64,000 bases of DNA from Apostichopus japonicus. Taxonomy: Eukaryota; Echinodermata; Holothuroidea; Aspidochirotida; Stichopodidae. The notes below the pieces were generated by a model, which did not search any database, had not been told where the DNA came from, and saw nothing but the letters and a program-made list of their open reading frames with translations. Location of the stretch: assembly GCF_037975245.1 (NCBI RefSeq), contig NC_092565.1, forward strand, positions 20,062,999 through 20,126,998, read 5' to 3'. Below are positions 20,381 to 34,605 of this stretch, one piece after another (the stretch's first letter is position 1; every line of letters starts with the position of its first letter). The translations under genes and the position numbers were made by a program.

Positions 20381-23300
20381 TTTTTTTTTGCTCCGTTCTT
20401 TAATTCAAATGAAGGTTTCTCCTTCAACTTGGAGTAAAAACTTGAAATGAAATGCAGATTACCAAGACCAAGGTATTGAAACGTTTTCCTGCTAATTTAA
20501 GTAATAATAATTAACTGAATACTTATTTTGTTATTGTGAGGTTAAACTTCTTTAGTAGTTACCTACATATATACAATAGAATTTGGGCAGTGGTTTATCT
20601 CCCATCTTACTTTGTTATTAGACATAACTTTGAGAAGAAAATTTTGTTCTCCTTATGATAACGGTTGTCATAATTAGTATGGAATTATATTTACGTGAAT
20701 ATCATTCAGAAAAAATGTTTATTTTTGAGTTATTGCGAAACAAGCAAGTTTCGTCAGATGATTTCAGACAGTATTCTTTGTCGACAACTTTTGTTTTGAA
20801 TGTCGTGTAACGTTGACCCTTTCGTCGAATATTCTCATTTCCATGTCAGTAATGATGATGATGCTAGGTACTGTTTTAAAGTATCGATAAATTTAAACTT
20901 TAACTATTTCTTTATTTTGAAAAAGACGTAAAAAAAAAATATGTGCAAACATTTGTGACAAAAGAGTTAGTATTTACTATTTATGATAAAATTGAAGAAA
21001 ATGTATGAGAGTTTTAACTGTATTTTTTTATTCTGTGTTTGTGTGTGTGTGTAGGTGGGGTGGGTGGGGTGGGGGGCGCAGAATTTCTGCAGTTTGCCCA
21101 ATATGTTTCACCAATTGATATCTACTAACCGGGCACGAAAATCAACAATTTCCTTCACTCTCAACCCCAGTCACGAGATTAGGAACATTTGTTATTTGCT
21201 GCGATCTCAGTCCCGATTGTTTGGTCTTGTCATTTGATTTTAGAAGGACGCCATTGAGTTGATCAAATCAAGCGGCCATCTTTTAAGGAACAGCTGACGT
21301 CTGCTTGGGGGAAGTCCCTAATAAGAACCAATAAGCTGTCTCTTTTGGTACACATTTACAGATATCTTGTAAAGAGTTGTAAAATAAGTGTAGAAACGAA
21401 GAAAAGAACGAAGATATGGAACTCGGGAGGGTTGTGTATATAAACAAATGTTGTAGGTTTAGAATAAGGGAGCTGTAACGTGGACCAAGTATCAGCTCCC
21501 TGGTTAGATCAAGTGCCATCACGTGAGAGCATTTAGTACAGACCGATCGGACTTGGCTTGTTTATATAATTCTGTCTTTGTCATGTGCTGATGTTTTGGT
21601 ACGGGAACATATATAGCAACACAGCAAGAATAACAATCAACAAAACAAAAACCGTTTCTCGACGACGAAATTATCAAAATCGAATAGAGTCACTTATCAC
21701 TCTCTGATCAGTGTTCATTTTGGTGACATAATTGGTTGGAATGTTTATTAATCAATTTGGGTCATATTTGGATTAGATTTTGGTCAAATTAACAAAATGA
21801 ATTGAACAAACTGCTTTTTGAATATCCATACTCTTAAAATAGGTTGTCAATTAATGAGCAACTCAACAAAAGCTAAACACAATCTGCAGAGGTTAGATAA
21901 CCTTCAGTTGAATTTCAGTATCATCCAACGGCGTATCTCTTCGACCGCCTTTGAAAGAAAAGAAAAAAAGGATTTTAATGCGCATGCGTACGATAATGTT
22001 AACTTAGGCATACGCTGAGATTAAAAACCCAATCTTCATTAGTTACCACTTTACAATGCCTGTAGTGTTCTGACTAACGCGTTTAATAAGAGTGATGTTG
22101 GTATTACACCATTACCTCTAAAAGTATCGTGTTTGCAATCTTTTCCCGCCATCGGGGCTCCAACTCTCAGAGATTCCCGCTGATCTGAAATGCACTTCAA
22201 TTAGCGTTGCTATGGTGACGGTGATCCTACAAATACTAAGTTTAAAGGCAGACATATTTTAAACTGTTTATTGTGGTCGTTCTATAGACTTGCAAAAAGT
22301 ATATTTTTCTTTGCAATGGAAGAACAAAGAAAAACTTCATCTGGGGTTTCTCTTGTCATTCGTAACATGAACGAGAAAACTTAGTCAGAGGTTTGCCAAT
22401 GAAACAATAAAACTTCACGTTTTTTCTTTTTTCATTGCTGTCTTGGAATAACAAGCTGTAAATAACAAGCAAACATAGAACCAATGAAACGTTTGTAACC
22501 AGATATATCGCTTTGGTAGACCATGGAGGTGAAACAGGGGTATTTCATAATGTGCGAATGTTACAGCTATGGCGCGGCATAAGAGGTTCAATCGGATTGA
22601 GGGAGGGGGTTGGGGGAGGGGAACGCACAGACTTCGAAGGAGAGTGGGAATGTAACTTTAATTTTAGGGTGAAAACCAACATGTTTCCTCAACATTTTCG
22701 GTTAAAAAGATCCTCTGATCATTCTGTATAACACAAATTCCTGCAGGTCTATTCTATTTGAACGTTTTCAACAAAGAAGCTTTTTTTAATTACATTTATA
22801 GTACAAAATTTTCACCAACAGGGTACTTCTTAAATTCAATTTTATTTCATTTTTCCGTACAGCAATTAGGCACATTTTAAAAAGTTACGTCTGATTATAA
22901 CCGTAATCAGAGAAAGGGAAGTTGCTACTCTTGTTATATGATTAGTATGAACAAGTTTAAATACATGACTAAACTCAAAATATGTCTGGATTGGAATCAG
23001 TTCAATGTCACATTATGTTTACTCTCCTACGCGGCTACGCATATTACGTTGTTAAATTCTATTTGTATGTTGCCGACTGCATACATCGGAAAGTTTTAAA
23101 TTAGTGCAATAGTATAAAAGCGATTGACACAGGTGCTAAGATGATGACAATGCTATCGCGAACGGGACCGCTCACCTCTCACTACCACTTCTCATTCTCA
23201 GTGAATCAAGTACCACCCCTCCCCCCCCCCCCCCACACCACCCTACCTTCCTCCACCCATGGTAAACAGACGGATCTCCTCTTAAATTCCCGCCCAAACT

Positions 23301-25902
23301 TGTTCAAGACCATTTGGGTTGCGGTTAATGTGTTGGGTTTTGACTAATCACAGTAATGTATTGTTATTGAATGCAAGCGAACTTCTATCTAAAATGACTG
23401 GCATGTCAACTTGAAGATGTGCTGTTTACACGATACATTATGAGCTATATCCAGATTGCAATGTTCTGAATTTTTTTTTAACAGTAGCTGTAGTGACGTC
23501 ATTCATAATACCATAAATAGGTCTTTAAGCGGTACATTACGTAATCTGTTTCATTTTTGATAATTGAATATTATGATCGAATGGTGGATGTAGTAACGTT
23601 TTTCATCAAACAATGTGTAGGTCTGTGTGCAGTTCTACAGCTCACAGTATGAGATCTGTATCGTGGTTTCTTCAGATCGAAAGCTGGTGGCGGTGGTCAC
23701 AGTGACGTCATCAATTAAAGTAGCATAACCAGTAATATATCTCAGTGTTAATTGTCATCTATACTAACTTGAATAATTTACTTACATAAATAATCGTTAG
23801 CAGAACATTGCTTGAACTGCAAGGTGAAAATTAGCCCACTGTCTACTTTATTATGTCTGTTATGTCGCTTATGGGTGATTCCAAAGAGATCAATGCCATG
23901 ACAACCAAGGAACCTACATCTAGGACTGACGGCTTCCACTGTACGCGCACACATTGACCTTGACACTTATGTAGCTCTGTATGTAACTTTGTTAATGAAA
24001 TTAAACCGGTAATGGCGACGCTGTCTATAATCTGCTCTGCATTGCGAAACACGTGATAAACGTCACGACTAGTATATAGTGTTCATTGGAGAACATGCTT
24101 GCAGCCCCTTCGAATAATTCCACAAGGTGAACCAGAAGCTGACTAAACTAGTTTATTATGAAAGTGCTCAGAGAGGCCGATGGATGGATGGCCTAGCGTT
24201 AACATTCTTGACATAGTCAACATGCCTATACCAGCTGATAGGGAATCTTTTAGATATAGTTTTAGATTTACATACTATAGGGAATAAACTGAGCTTTTAA
24301 ATAGGGTTCAGGCGGACAGCTCCAAATGGTGTTGCAAAACAGAAATGATCATTAGGGTAGATTTATTTAGGTAATATAAATACTATTACGGGGTAGTTCG
24401 TAACGCCCCTTTGTATCGCATTTATTGGTTATATCGCAATGTATAATCCTCAACGATGTATACATAATAGCCTAACGTGTTATCGTCTTTTAGCCTATAC
24501 ATTAATAGAAGATGTCAAGGTTGTGATAAAGGTTGTTTAATTATATGATATAAATGACCTTATGATAACAGTGGGCCTAACCAAGCGGGACATTTTCACA
24601 GATAACACTATAACATTAAACTTTCAATGGACTCGCAAGTCTTCAAAAAATATGAACTCCGCATGAACTCCGCATTCAAAAGGTTAACCTACTATAGGCC
24701 TAACGTTCGTGGTAACAACGGTATCTTTTCATGATAAAAAAAACTTACATGTCATATTTGAAAGAATTGCCAAAACATGATATTGGAAATGATGTCTTCA
24801 GAAAAGAGGAGAATAAACAGAAATAATTCGGGCATCACTTAATATTTCTAAACAACATTAAGTTTTTGTTTTGTTAGATCTTTGTTTAAACAATATATCC
24901 GTGATTCAATTATTTAATTTAGACATTTAAAAACATTATTATAAATAAATATTATCTCCTAAAGGCAAAACATAATCTCATTGCCCTGTGGGGTCATGTG
25001 GGGTGGCGACGAGGTGGGAGGGAATGGGAGATACGTTGGTAAAGGATACTGAATCCATGCACGACTCTCTCGAATTTGACGGAAAATATCCAATAGTAAC
25101 ATATATTTTTTTTCGAAACTGAATTAATTCACTAAGAGTTAATTTAAGTTGATGAACTGGTCTGCCAAAAAAAAATCGTTCTGCAATTGAATGTTGCCTA
25201 ATATGTTGATACCGAATAATTTAATAATTGAAAATATAAAACTGGTATGATGATCATTTGCGACTTTGAATTTTGATTTGATTTTAATTTTCATATATTG
25301 GGCCGTTTTCCATTGTTATTATGACACCAAGCAAACCTTTTGTCAAAATGATTTTTATATCTTTTCAAACTTAATGTGTTTCTTATATTGGTTTATCGTT
25401 CCTCATTTACTTACTTTCTATTCTGTAACACATCCGGTGATATATTTGTTGCCGTTATCAGTTACGAACTTATGAAAATAGAACAATACGTCATAGATCA
25501 ATTTATAACCTCCCATCGAGTGATTTTTGATATTTGATGTTATCATTGTCAGTGGCATGATAAATATTCAATTGATGGAGTAAGGTTGCAGCCGACACAC
25601 CAGGCAAAATTCCAGGCGTGGGCAGCCATTTTGACATACCTCTTCAATCTATTTTAATTATAAAGTAATTGTCCTAATGGACAATAGGGATAACACATAT
25701 CCACGGTTCTACGTGTTCCACCTCAACCCGTATTTCTCCCGACTTCACTTATATGTTGCAAAATTGTACACATAACTCTAGCCAAAATCGAGACTATAGC
25801 TTTGGATATCCTGACGTCAGTTTTTCTGGGTCAATTATGACGACATTAGGTCACGCTTTCTGGCAGAGTCGGAGGAAGAGGGTTCATTCTGGAGGGGCAC
25901 TA

Positions 25903-26073
25903 ACGTCTATGGTGCCCCTAGTTTGCCATAAGTCCTGAAATCGACATATGTCGAATCAACCTGACATATGTCGGTTTCTCGTGCTCTCATTGGACGACAA
26001 GTGTCACATGTTGTTTATAACTCGACACATGTCGATTTCAGGATTTATGGCACACTAGGAGCACCATAAACGT
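25903..26073. mobile_element. Fold-back (hairpin) MITE of about 170 bp
   Basis: The left arm from about 25903 to 25954 and the right arm from about 26022 to 26073 are inverted copies over some 50 bp with about five mismatches. Key shared blocks are TATGGTGC, CCTAGT, TGCCATAA, TCCTGAAATCGACAT and GTCGA. The short loop region contains another GACATATGTCGG palindrome. No coding capacity. The whole could fold into a long hairpin in RNA or single-stranded DNA. Confidence 0.8.
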
Positions 26074-27670
26074 CGAGGGACAGTAGGGACTTTTCATTTT
26101 GAGTTGAGGGGGAAAAAAACGCAAAGTTATTTGAAAACATTCTGTCAAAATGCTTCCTATGTGCATTCCTTATACCATAAATTCCAGAGCACCTTTTTTC
26201 CCCCATTCGTATTATATTTCATGTCTTTTCTTCCATCAACAGAGAACTTTTACAAACATTATATTAGTAAGCGATCGATGGATTCCTACAGCTGTGTTGA
26301 TATGTAAGTTTCATTGCCTGGCATTCACATCAAAATTTAATCTAAGTAAATAGGCAACCTACTAACCTATTAAGTTATACTGTATGCACTCGATGACATC
26401 ATTTTCTAAATTTATCGTCAAAATGGCCACGCCTTCCACAAACCTGCAGACATAAGAAATACAAGAATGATGATTCTTATGTACAGCTGTGTGTTTCCTT
26501 TATTCATTATGTTAGCTGAAAGATATAAGCAGCATTGGCGTAAAATGATAGGGAGATGCTTTGGGTTGTCCTGATGGTGATGAAGATGGTATACCATCGG
26601 AAAATGTATGTTATAATTGTATTAAAAATGAATGTCATCAACGAACGCCAATAATGGTCCGAGGCGCGTCCGTAGGATGGGAGGATTCAGGACGGAGTGG
26701 GTGAGGGGGGGGGGGGGGTGAGGGGAATCGAAAGTATCGAAAGTGAAGGATCCAGAACATCGATATGCCGGGGAGGGGTGGGGGGGGAGACAGCCGAGTA
26801 GGGCAGGTGTCGATAATTTAACATAGTTTAACATAGCTTCAAGGAAATCAGCAGACATTATCTGAAGTAAGGTAGGGTGAGTTGAGTTAAGGGGAAGGCG
26901 AGGGAAGGTGCATGAAGGAAGTTTCCTGTGGATTTCCACTCCATCCCCAGTTGCGACCAAATTGGTCAACAGTCCATACGAGACCATCGGTGACTTAAAA
27001 ATCGGTCTTCTCTACTGGAATAGCCTAAGTTGACGTTTATGTTTTTCTCAGTATTAAATCTAGGCTCGAAGTATAAACCTTGGCAGTATATATACCGAAT
27101 AAATTTAAACGATATTACAAAACTCCCTCCATTACAAAAGTGCATTCTCCTTTGCATCTTATCATTCGACAGAAAGAAGATGGAGATAAAGAGGTCACCC
27201 TGAAACCTCTGGGAGGAGAACTTTGGTTTGTTTTTGTTTCCTGCTTTCAACATATTTTATTTTTCTCGTAACCCGTGGAGACCAGATGAAAGTAGCGTCT
27301 TATGCTAACCATATGGTGTCAGGTGTCGAAAGTCAGATATAACTTAATTATAGTGCTCGATGTACAACTTTTCAATATCGACGGAGTCACTTTTTTTTTA
27401 CAAAACCTGACTAACCTGCCCCTCTTTCATAAATAACAAGTGTATTTTTGTTATGTGTTTTTGTTATGTGTGTTTGTTATGTTTTATTTCATTCAAAGGT
27501 GCACCCCTTTTAGTATATCAAATTTGTCCTTTTGTTGAAAACATTTGAATACCGTTGTGGCATGGAATACAGAGAGAATTCATTTTGTGCAGAATCGTGA
27601 TTTTTTTTTGTGGTTTTGCCCTCATTCATTTCCCCAAATGTTTACCCTCCGGTCTTCCTCTTACCAATGG

Positions 27671-27720
27671 ATTGCGGTGGTAGTGGGTGGTAGTGGGTAG
27701 TGGGTGGTAGTGGGTGGGGC
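27671..27720. repeat. GTAGTGGGTG short tandem repeat
   Basis: Five or so imperfect copies of GGTAGTGGGT, strongly G-rich on the plus strand. Confidence 0.85.
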
Positions 27721-29227
27721 ACAGTCGCGGGTGTGGGATAACGTTAGACGACGGTGATGGCGGCTTGTCGTAGCATACATTCTGTTACATTATCCGTTAC
27801 ATTATAAAATAATGTACGAATATAGGATCAACTAATTTACGCCCTCCTCTTGTCCGAAAAGGATGACTACGCCCCTTAGAATTAAAATTGTACCCAGGAA
27901 GGTGTTACATCGAGCGCCTTCGATGACAGAATGAAATAATGAATATTTTTGAAATGACTCACACTGTGACATGTATTTGATATTCATTTGTATGTAGTGG
28001 ATTTAATTAATGTTTACCCTTCTGTCTCTCTCTATCTCTCTGTGAATATTACGTCTATGTATATTGTGCGTGAAGGAATGTACCTATAGCAGTTTGTACT
28101 TCATTGTATACCGATGAGAGCTCGGCAGTCACTATCCATCAACATCGAGTATGTAGAATAACCTATCCTATAAATAAAGCCATTACGTCATATCCTATAA
28201 CACTGGCTTCGGCGGAGTAACATGGACAGACCTGTGAACATATAGCAGTGATCAGCCAAAAGTGAATGACAACGGAAGTGGGGTAAGGGAAGCAGTAAAG
28301 TTAGGAATGATCCAATTGAAAATAAGGAAATATTGAAGAAAACAAGATGAACGCATTCACGGCCCACGATTTTTCGTTGAAAATTGGAAAATTAATTAGG
28401 GAAAATTTTGTTTTGGAAAAAGCACCCTCACCAATACATGTGATTTATGTACTTATTACGAGACTTCACTGCAAGTGAAGATGCACCCCTAACAAGGTGG
28501 AACCCTGTACGAAGCTCCTAAACTGTATAACCGATAATTAACCGAGATCATTTTGTGCTGTGCCTGTCTATTCTCTTTCAATGGACTTCTGATACCTTAC
28601 ACTTAAAGTACCATCGTCATGATCACACGCTTTGCAGTCTCGATGTATGGGGACTGGGGTTGAGAGTGGATCAACTTAAACAATTGTTGTACAACGTCAT
28701 AATGTAACGTAATATTCGCTACCACGGCCCACGGTACATGTAATTTCTTGCTAAATATCCGCGCTTGGCGTATAGGCATGAGTACGGAGTATAATGGGAG
28801 GGCAAGATAATATGTATCAAACTAGCGTTTCTTGTTTGTAATTCATTCACTGTATATAAAAACTCAATCGCGTGCCGACAAGTTTAACTACCCTACATTT
28901 ATCTAACTTATTACTAGGCCTAACTTTTGCGAAACGTCAGTTCCCCAAGCTACAAATGGACAGTGAATTTTCAAACACCCAAGTGTAAATGTTTTGTAGA
29001 AGTATAAATGCCTAATTCGATTCATTCGGAGTAGAGTCATTGCTTGGCATCACTTTATCAGATTGAAGACAACTGTTCCACATTTGCAGCTCTATTAACG
29101 TACGTCACAGTTGGATTATATTTTTACAAACTGTCACCCTCACATGTTGAACTCAGCAGGATTATATACCTTCTTTACTTTAATTAATAAAATGCGAAAG
29201 TTATGTGAACGAAGTTTGTTATCCTGA

Positions 29228-29345
29228 AATGTAGCACACATGTTTGGTATTCTCATGCATCATATTGAGTACTCGTATCGTATTGAGTACTCGTATTGAA
29301 CACACATGTATAGCACTCTGCATGCATCGTGTTGAGTAACAGAGT
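29228..29345. repeat. Diverged tandem duplication
   Basis: CACACATGT, CTCTGCATGCAT or CTCATGCATCAT, and TTGAGTA recur in two neighbouring blocks. ATTGAGTACTCGTAT is directly doubled between them. Confidence 0.55.
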
Positions 29346-32300
29346 TTGTTTTATACCAAGTACTATGCAGATCTATATTTACATTAATTTAAACGTATAT
29401 ATGAAATTCAAGGAATTCTGTAGGTCACGATTATATTCCATGCCGGGATCATGCGCAAATCGACAAACCCTTGTCCCTCCTTGACCTACTCTATAGAGAG
29501 TGTGAATATTGAAATGAATTACCAATGTATATACTACAAACACACAGGAACATTTCCTCTGTCCAGGGGTTACGAGAGACCAATTTCCCTGGCCCGGAGC
29601 TTTAGGGCTCGATCCAAGCTCGCCTCAGGGCCCCATTAAATCCTCATGGGCCCCAAGTTAACGGTTACGCATCTGCCCAACGCTTTTAAACACGAGCTGC
29701 ACCTCTCCTCCCGTGTAAAAGTTATTTTACTGAACTGCATGACCACACACGTACCCATTGACTTAGAGTCCCTTTGTACTCCGCCTCTATCAAGAGCGAC
29801 ACCGAATACGTAACGCGTAAGAACGCATTTTGGTTTTTTGTAAGGATATTTCTAACACAAATCATTTTCACCTATATTTTCATTTGTTGTGTTTTTGTAC
29901 TAAGTTCACAAGCAAGATATAGATCAATTACAAAACGTAGCGAAGTGGCAACCGCAAGCGCTTACATCCCTTCAATGGGTAAAACTGAAAGAAAACATTT
30001 TGAACGTAGCCTATTTATTATTTTGTCCAAGATCATTATCTTGGTGTGTAGGCTATAATATCTGTCAGGTTTAACTTTTGTAAAGGGAACAGACATTTTC
30101 AAAATGTTTAAGATATGATTATAGGGCCAATTCAGCGTGCGTACATAATTATAAAGTTCATACTAATCATTTTCAAGACGTATACCAGAGCTAGCTACTG
30201 TTCACAGGCATGATGTAGCAGCCTATTGTTGTTTCTGTCATGTTAATACTTGCCTAAGCTTTTTTCTAGATTTATGCCTTTAAAAAATTTAAACAATGTT
30301 AGAAGGAGGATGTGCAGCCTTGTCCTTAAATATGGTCGTGTAGGCTAAGCAGCATTTCCCCCCAGAAGTAACTCTATCGTTTTACATTGGCAATGAGGCC
30401 ACTTATAGGTACCGTATCCTACCACGGTATACCAACAGAGTAACTATACAACCTATACCGCTGTCTAGACGGCAGTGTTGTTCATCATAACATACGGAGG
30501 TACATGCAAAGGGTAATAATAACATGAAGACGGTCACCGACTCGGATGTGTTATTTTTGATGCACTGCGTTACAGATGTATGCCTATAGTCTGCAAAGTC
30601 TCAAAGGGTATAGTGCATATGATACTATTATAATGTTGCACCAATGAAAAACATAAAACTCATTGAAAAATTTATCAGGTCGTGATTCACGCATTCCAGA
30701 AATTAACTATCATACATGTTTCCTATACATGTCGTTAAGATACGAATAATGAGGTTCAAGTTATCATATATATGAATAGAAGCGGCGGATCGATCTTCAT
30801 AGTATGGTAACGTTGGTTTCAGTTACACAATGTTAACCATAACGTAGACAAGGAGAGATTGCTTAACGCAGGCCCTATATACAGTTGTACAACTTTATGT
30901 TTGTAATTTAAGTAGGCTATCTTTTTGTTAGGTAAAGGCTAAATTGGTCTTGTTTGGTGGATTGATATAAGAAATACTTTGCAGACATTTTTTTTCTTTA
31001 TGATATGAATATTATGTAGCGAAATTCTTAAACATGTAAAAAATCAGTAACAGTGTGTAGTGAATAGCAATTTAATTGTTTTTTTTTAAATTATATTCAC
31101 TACATGCCTATATGGTATGCTTTTCAACGATAAAACTGCATACGTTTGAGCAACACCTTTATAATTAAGAAAACAGCAGGAGAGAGAGAGAGAGGGGATT
31201 GCAAGAGCAGCTGCTTTGGTCTATAAGAAGTAGAAGTTTATAAGATTTTAAGTGCGCATGCGTGGTGGCATTAAGTGCATGGAGGAATATACAGGTAATT
31301 AAAGGTTAATGGTATTACTATGGGGGCCGTCGGTGTGTTATATGTTCCTATGAGTGATTGACGTGTACACTCATATCAGAACTCTTTGAAACGAAATATA
31401 AAGTGATAAAAATATGAAAAGAATATGAAAAGAAAATATAATCTCGATTTGGAAACTAAATTATATTTAAGAATTTCTTTCTCTTTTATCAAATTGCAAC
31501 AGCATTCAAAATGAAGCAAACATAAAAATAAAATAAAAACAGGTAGCACGATTCATGCAAAAAAATTTCCATGAAATTACTATCAAGCATGATGTTATTT
31601 GAAGTTTTTATGAATTCAGGGATGCCTGTATGCAGAAATTAAATAAATAAATAACTTCGCTATGCCTTAAAGTTTTCGTTTAAATATAACTATTTCTTCA
31701 TATTCAACATTTCATTAGAAAGGATGTTCATAAACGTAACAAAAGTGTAAGGAAATTTACTGTAAAATTTATTTGTCTTTTGGAAATTTAGTTACAGCTA
31801 ATTTTTGTTATGATACTTTGAGGATAATACTAACCCACAGGAAGATATAAGGGACATAAAAATTGATATGGTTTTACAATGATCATTGCAGTATTTAGAA
31901 TGACGCAAGTAACCATCAAGGCAAATGAAACACATCAAGGATAAACTTATACTTATACAATTTAATTTGAAGACTTTCAAAATATACAGACTGGTAAATC
32001 TTAAACAACCCCAAAAATAGTCATAATAATTTTTAAAAAATGGAGGAAACCCATACTTCAAGATTTCAATAAGCGATATACCGGTAGTGGTTTTTCTTGT
32101 AATTAACATATTTTATCAAATCTAAGTTTGAACAGTATGTCGGAGGAAGAAATTCAGTATAATAGACGACGACAACAATAATAATAAACAGACACAAAAT
32201 TCAAACACTTTATGAAATATAAAAAACGACACTAGTTCTGTGCCACTAGAAATCTTAACCAGTTTAATGATACTTTTAAAGACATCCGCGAAAATGCAGG

Positions 32301-34432
32301 GGTGTGAATTTGGAAGGGGAATATGGGGAGGAAGGGGTTGGATGGGGGAGGGTGGGGGGGGACTACTACCCAAACCAAACCAACAGATTTTTAAATTTTT
32401 CAAATAAGGGATACTAATTAAAAGCGACGGACAAAGACCGTCCATCTTGAAGAAATCCCTTACAATGGGCCTCTAGGGCTACTGAAAATCAGAGGCGGTT
32501 ATCTCAAATAAATATTGACATCTGAAGAACAGGTTTGTCGGTCATCCTATAGGCGTATATATTACAAAAATAAATTTGCTTCTAATAAAAGACATACCTT
32601 CTACTAACAGAACGACTGTTTAATAAGTCTATGCTATTAGCACGATGAAATTCTTAATATCCTTCTGCTTCCAAACTTACGGCATTAATACCCACGCACT
32701 AATTACATTCATTGCGTGACGTAATAAAAACAACATGGAATTTAGTAACACAACGGTAATGTTTCAAATGCCAATATACCCCCAAAATATTATTCCTTAT
32801 ATCTATATGCCTATACACAAGATCAATTGTTCATTGATAGCGTATACAGAGAAAATCTAGAGCGACGTTCCAGTTATAAGTTAAATACTTAACTTTGCTG
32901 TCGTACCCCGACGAGGCAACCCGCTGGGCGTGAAATTCCTAGAATGTGTTTTTAGAAATTAATCAATCATCAGAGATGTGGATTAAATTAAGGGAGGTCA
33001 GCTACAAGTCTTATTAGAGACAAAGGTGTTATGTACGGTAGACTATATGTACAATTATTATTGATAAACTCAGGCCTGAAAATTGTTTGTTTTTTCTTCT
33101 AACGTAAACAAACTCATGAATTATCACTCAACATAATATCAATTTCTCTGTCAATACTACTTTTAGCAAAATACTTGGCACGTGTTTGTTCGAGTGAAAG
33201 TTTTATAGGAGAAAATTTTGGAAACGACATTATATTGATAGGGCCTATGTGATATTTGTTATTGGTTTGTCTAACAAGAGACGTTAATATAATATTTAAG
33301 TGTTTTACCAAATTTCTATTTCTATATGAAGTTCAACGAATAGGTTAACCAAAGAATAGTGGAAAAAAAAACAACTTCTGAGACACATTTTTTAATGTTT
33401 TAAGAAATCTAGTGTACCGTATTTTAAGTATAGTCGGATATCAGTGTTGTAAGGTAAAGGATAAATCTATCATTCAACCAAACTCAATATTTGGCAAACT
33501 AGACAGAGGGTTACGTAACATTGGTATAAACTTGTTTTCAATTGCAATGTTTCAAAATTATGCTCTTTCTTCTTCTTCTTCTGACAGGCCTAACTCGACG
33601 TATCGATGATATTTTATACACAAATGCAAGCATATTCGACAGTTTACGAAATTATTACTGATAAGTAAAATTAACAGTAGCTAATTGAAGTTTGAAATAC
33701 GAAACCAAAATATAAGGACTCCAATAAGGACTTAGCCTACACTCAAAATCATGACAAGAACATGTCATTCAAATGTGTACACATCATGCATCAAAGTACA
33801 GCTTCTCAAATCGTACCAGTTGTCGAGAGGTGAGATAACGTACTCTACAGACCATAGGCCGATATTGCAGCGATTATCATTAAAGCCCATGTAAACATGA
33901 TGTGCATCCTATGGTGATCAACTTATTGTTCCCTAACGTATAGATAAACCGTTGGTTGTTCATAATGAAACACACACATGCAAACCACATTATGCAGACG
34001 CTGCAAGTCATAAAATGACACATATATGATTTGTCAGGGTTCTTTCTGTGTCTCTAGGGTAGCGAAGTATGAGTAAAATATAGTTGTAATATTACACAGA
34101 CACTCCGTGCACCTATTGGTTGGATTCCATTTTAGTACTTAAAAGACTCGTCCCACATTTGGCGTCTTTCAGTGGGTGACTGTATCCTTATGAGCCATAA
34201 CATGCAGACTGAATAAAAAGAAGAAAAAAAGCGTCAGGCTTCAGCTTCCATGATTTGTAAGCACTAAGGAAGCGATGCAGGAAAGCTGAACTCGTGTATC
34301 AAAAAGAAATCCATATTTTTTTCTCTCTATGCTAGGCTGTTTTCAAAAGCATCAAGATCGCTAATTTAAAGCTAAAAATCAACTTTTGACAATTGAAAGA
34401 TAACGTTTCTTCTCCTCTTCTAAGTTTTTCCC

Positions 34433-34473
34433 CTTCTTCTTCTTCTTCTTCCTCTTCTTTTTCTTCTTCTTCT
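34433..34473. repeat. (TTC)n microsatellite
   Basis: Near-continuous TTC triplets on the plus strand (GAA on the strand transcribed with the small heat-shock gene), about 130-175 bp beyond that gene's stop codon. Confidence 0.95.
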
Positions 34474-34517
34474 AGGCAAAGTAGTAATAAAAAATACCGT
34501 ATGGTATTTGTTCTTCT

Positions 34518-34523
34518 TTTAAT
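34518..34523 (-). terminator. Candidate polyadenylation signal for the small heat-shock gene
   Basis: ATTAAA on the minus strand, about 85 bp after the stop codon. The variant hexamer is common, but no downstream element was verified. Confidence 0.3.
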
Positions 34524-34605
34524 TAAGTGCGTATATACTTTCTCCAAATATTTCCAAATTTTTCTATATAGCGGTCCAAGGGGATGCGTGATAAGATTTT
34601 CATCA

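Larger units (their letters stand above)
20381..34517. other. Long intergenic region, no gene seen
   Basis: Fourteen kilobases of AT-rich sequence. Open frames are short, lack homology I can recognise and overlap simple sequence. It holds a fold-back element (25903-26073), GGTAGTGGGTG repeats (27671-27720), a diverged duplication near 29230-29345, a GA microsatellite near 31180, several poly-G/C runs and scattered TGACGTCA and TGCGCATGCGT sites. Confidence 0.6.

Noticed and set aside
29774-30058. 94-codon frame with a hydrophobic stretch
   Set aside because: No start context, splice partners or family resemblance; AT-rich codons alone explain the hydrophobic run.
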